This document shows positions 27,253 to 27,500 of a stretch of DNA of 27,500 nt, piece after piece. The stretch's first letter is position 1. Every line of letters starts with the position of its first letter. The translations under genes and the position numbers were made by a program. This DNA is from Prorocentrum cordatum (taxonomy: Eukaryota; Sar; Dinophyceae; Prorocentrales; Prorocentraceae). The stretch is from contig CAUYUJ010017867.1 of the NCBI GenBank assembly GCA_963575745.1, forward strand, positions 181,369 through 208,868. Direction: 5' to 3'. The notes below the pieces were generated by a model. It had not been told where the DNA came from, did no database searches, and worked only from the letters and a program-made list of their open reading frames with translations.

Positions 27253-27382
27253 CCTCCCCCTCCCTCCTCCCCCTCCCCCTCCTCCGCCTCCTCCCTCCTC
27301 CTCCTCCTCCTCCTCCTCCCTCCTCCTCCTCCTCCTCCCTCCCTCCTCCCCCTCCCCTCCTCCTCCCCCTCCCCCTCCCTTG
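27253..27382. repeat. (CCT)n / CCCTCC tract
   Basis: Polypyrimidine run of CCT and CCCTCC, facing the GGA run about 165 bp upstream, so the two could pair within one strand. Confidence 0.95.
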
Positions 27383-27500
27383 CTCTCCTGCTCAGCGCCG
27401 GAGAGCGGCGACCCCTTGATTCCAAGGGCCCGAGCGCGCGGCCGCGAGGCCCACGCGTGGAAGTACCGAGAGCCCCGCACCGCGCCCCGTATTTCAACGT
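27383..27500. other. GC-rich end of window
   Basis: No feature can be supported; frames continue from the tract. Confidence 0.4.

Noticed and set aside
1-27500. tRNA, rRNA, small nuclear RNA genes, or a dinoflagellate spliced-leader sequence
   Set aside because: I looked for tRNA-type GGTTCGAAYCC loops, known rRNA cores and the spliced-leader end TTTGGCTCAAG on both strands and saw none. By eye only; tRNAscan-SE and Rfam searches would be decisive.

Overview
This window looks like a piece of a large, GC-rich, repeat-dominated eukaryotic nuclear genome, most plausibly a protist alga. I found no intact protein-coding gene, tRNA, rRNA or other conserved RNA gene. The very long open frames are products of microsatellites and GC-rich tandem repeats: they lie on both strands at once, read as homopolymeric or repeat peptides, and change frame with each repeat unit. 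Several repeats resemble sequence I associate with dinoflagellate genomes (minus-strand peptides of the GASW/GPLGGLL type at 11.1-11.9 kb, a decayed copia element, dense triplet microsatellites). That assignment is an inference; no spliced-leader or other diagnostic sequence was seen.

Layout. 0.2-0.75 kb: degenerate GC-rich array built on a GGCAACG core. 0.8-1.9 kb: G-rich unique sequence with an alternating purine/pyrimidine stretch. 1.9-2.06 kb: TCC tract. 2.09-3.44 kb: about ten copies of a 129-171 bp (mostly 140 bp) minisatellite with an inner GGATCCAGC nonamer. 3.5-4.9 kb: low-complexity DNA and short repeats. 4.906-5.092 kb: element with perfect 35-bp inverted termini. 5.37-5.84 kb: GTT-rich tract. 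5.85-6.9 kb: a ~98-bp tandem array interrupted by a 174-bp foldback element. 6.93-9.43 kb: a decayed, internally deleted Ty1/copia-like LTR retrotransposon on the minus strand. 10.34-10.56 kb: another inverted-terminus element. 11.1-12.0 kb: 260-280 bp higher-order repeat. 12.27-12.42 kb: second copy of the foldback element. 12.43-16 kb: four copies or fragments of a second inverted-terminus family, a ~180-bp repeat in both orientations, and a ~260-bp tandem duplication. 15.5, 22.7 and 24.7 kb: three copies of a ~130-bp GC-rich palindromic element. 16.58-17.34 kb: a 28-bp satellite. 17.35-20 kb: mostly unique or GC-rich sequence with triplet repeats. 20.07-22.28 kb: very long CCT, CA and GGA microsatellites. 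22.3-24.85 kb: dispersed repeats and inverted-repeat clusters. 25.03-26.2 kb: AT-rich, A+C-strand-biased ~600-bp unit in two tandem copies. 26.2-27.5 kb: GC-rich sequence with further dispersed repeats and a GGA/CCT pair.

No operon or gene cooperation can be described. The main biological content is a set of small mobile or foldback elements, their insertion history, and a dense collection of satellites whose order of events can partly be read (array first, then foldback insertion; retroelement decay, then microsatellite growth inside it).
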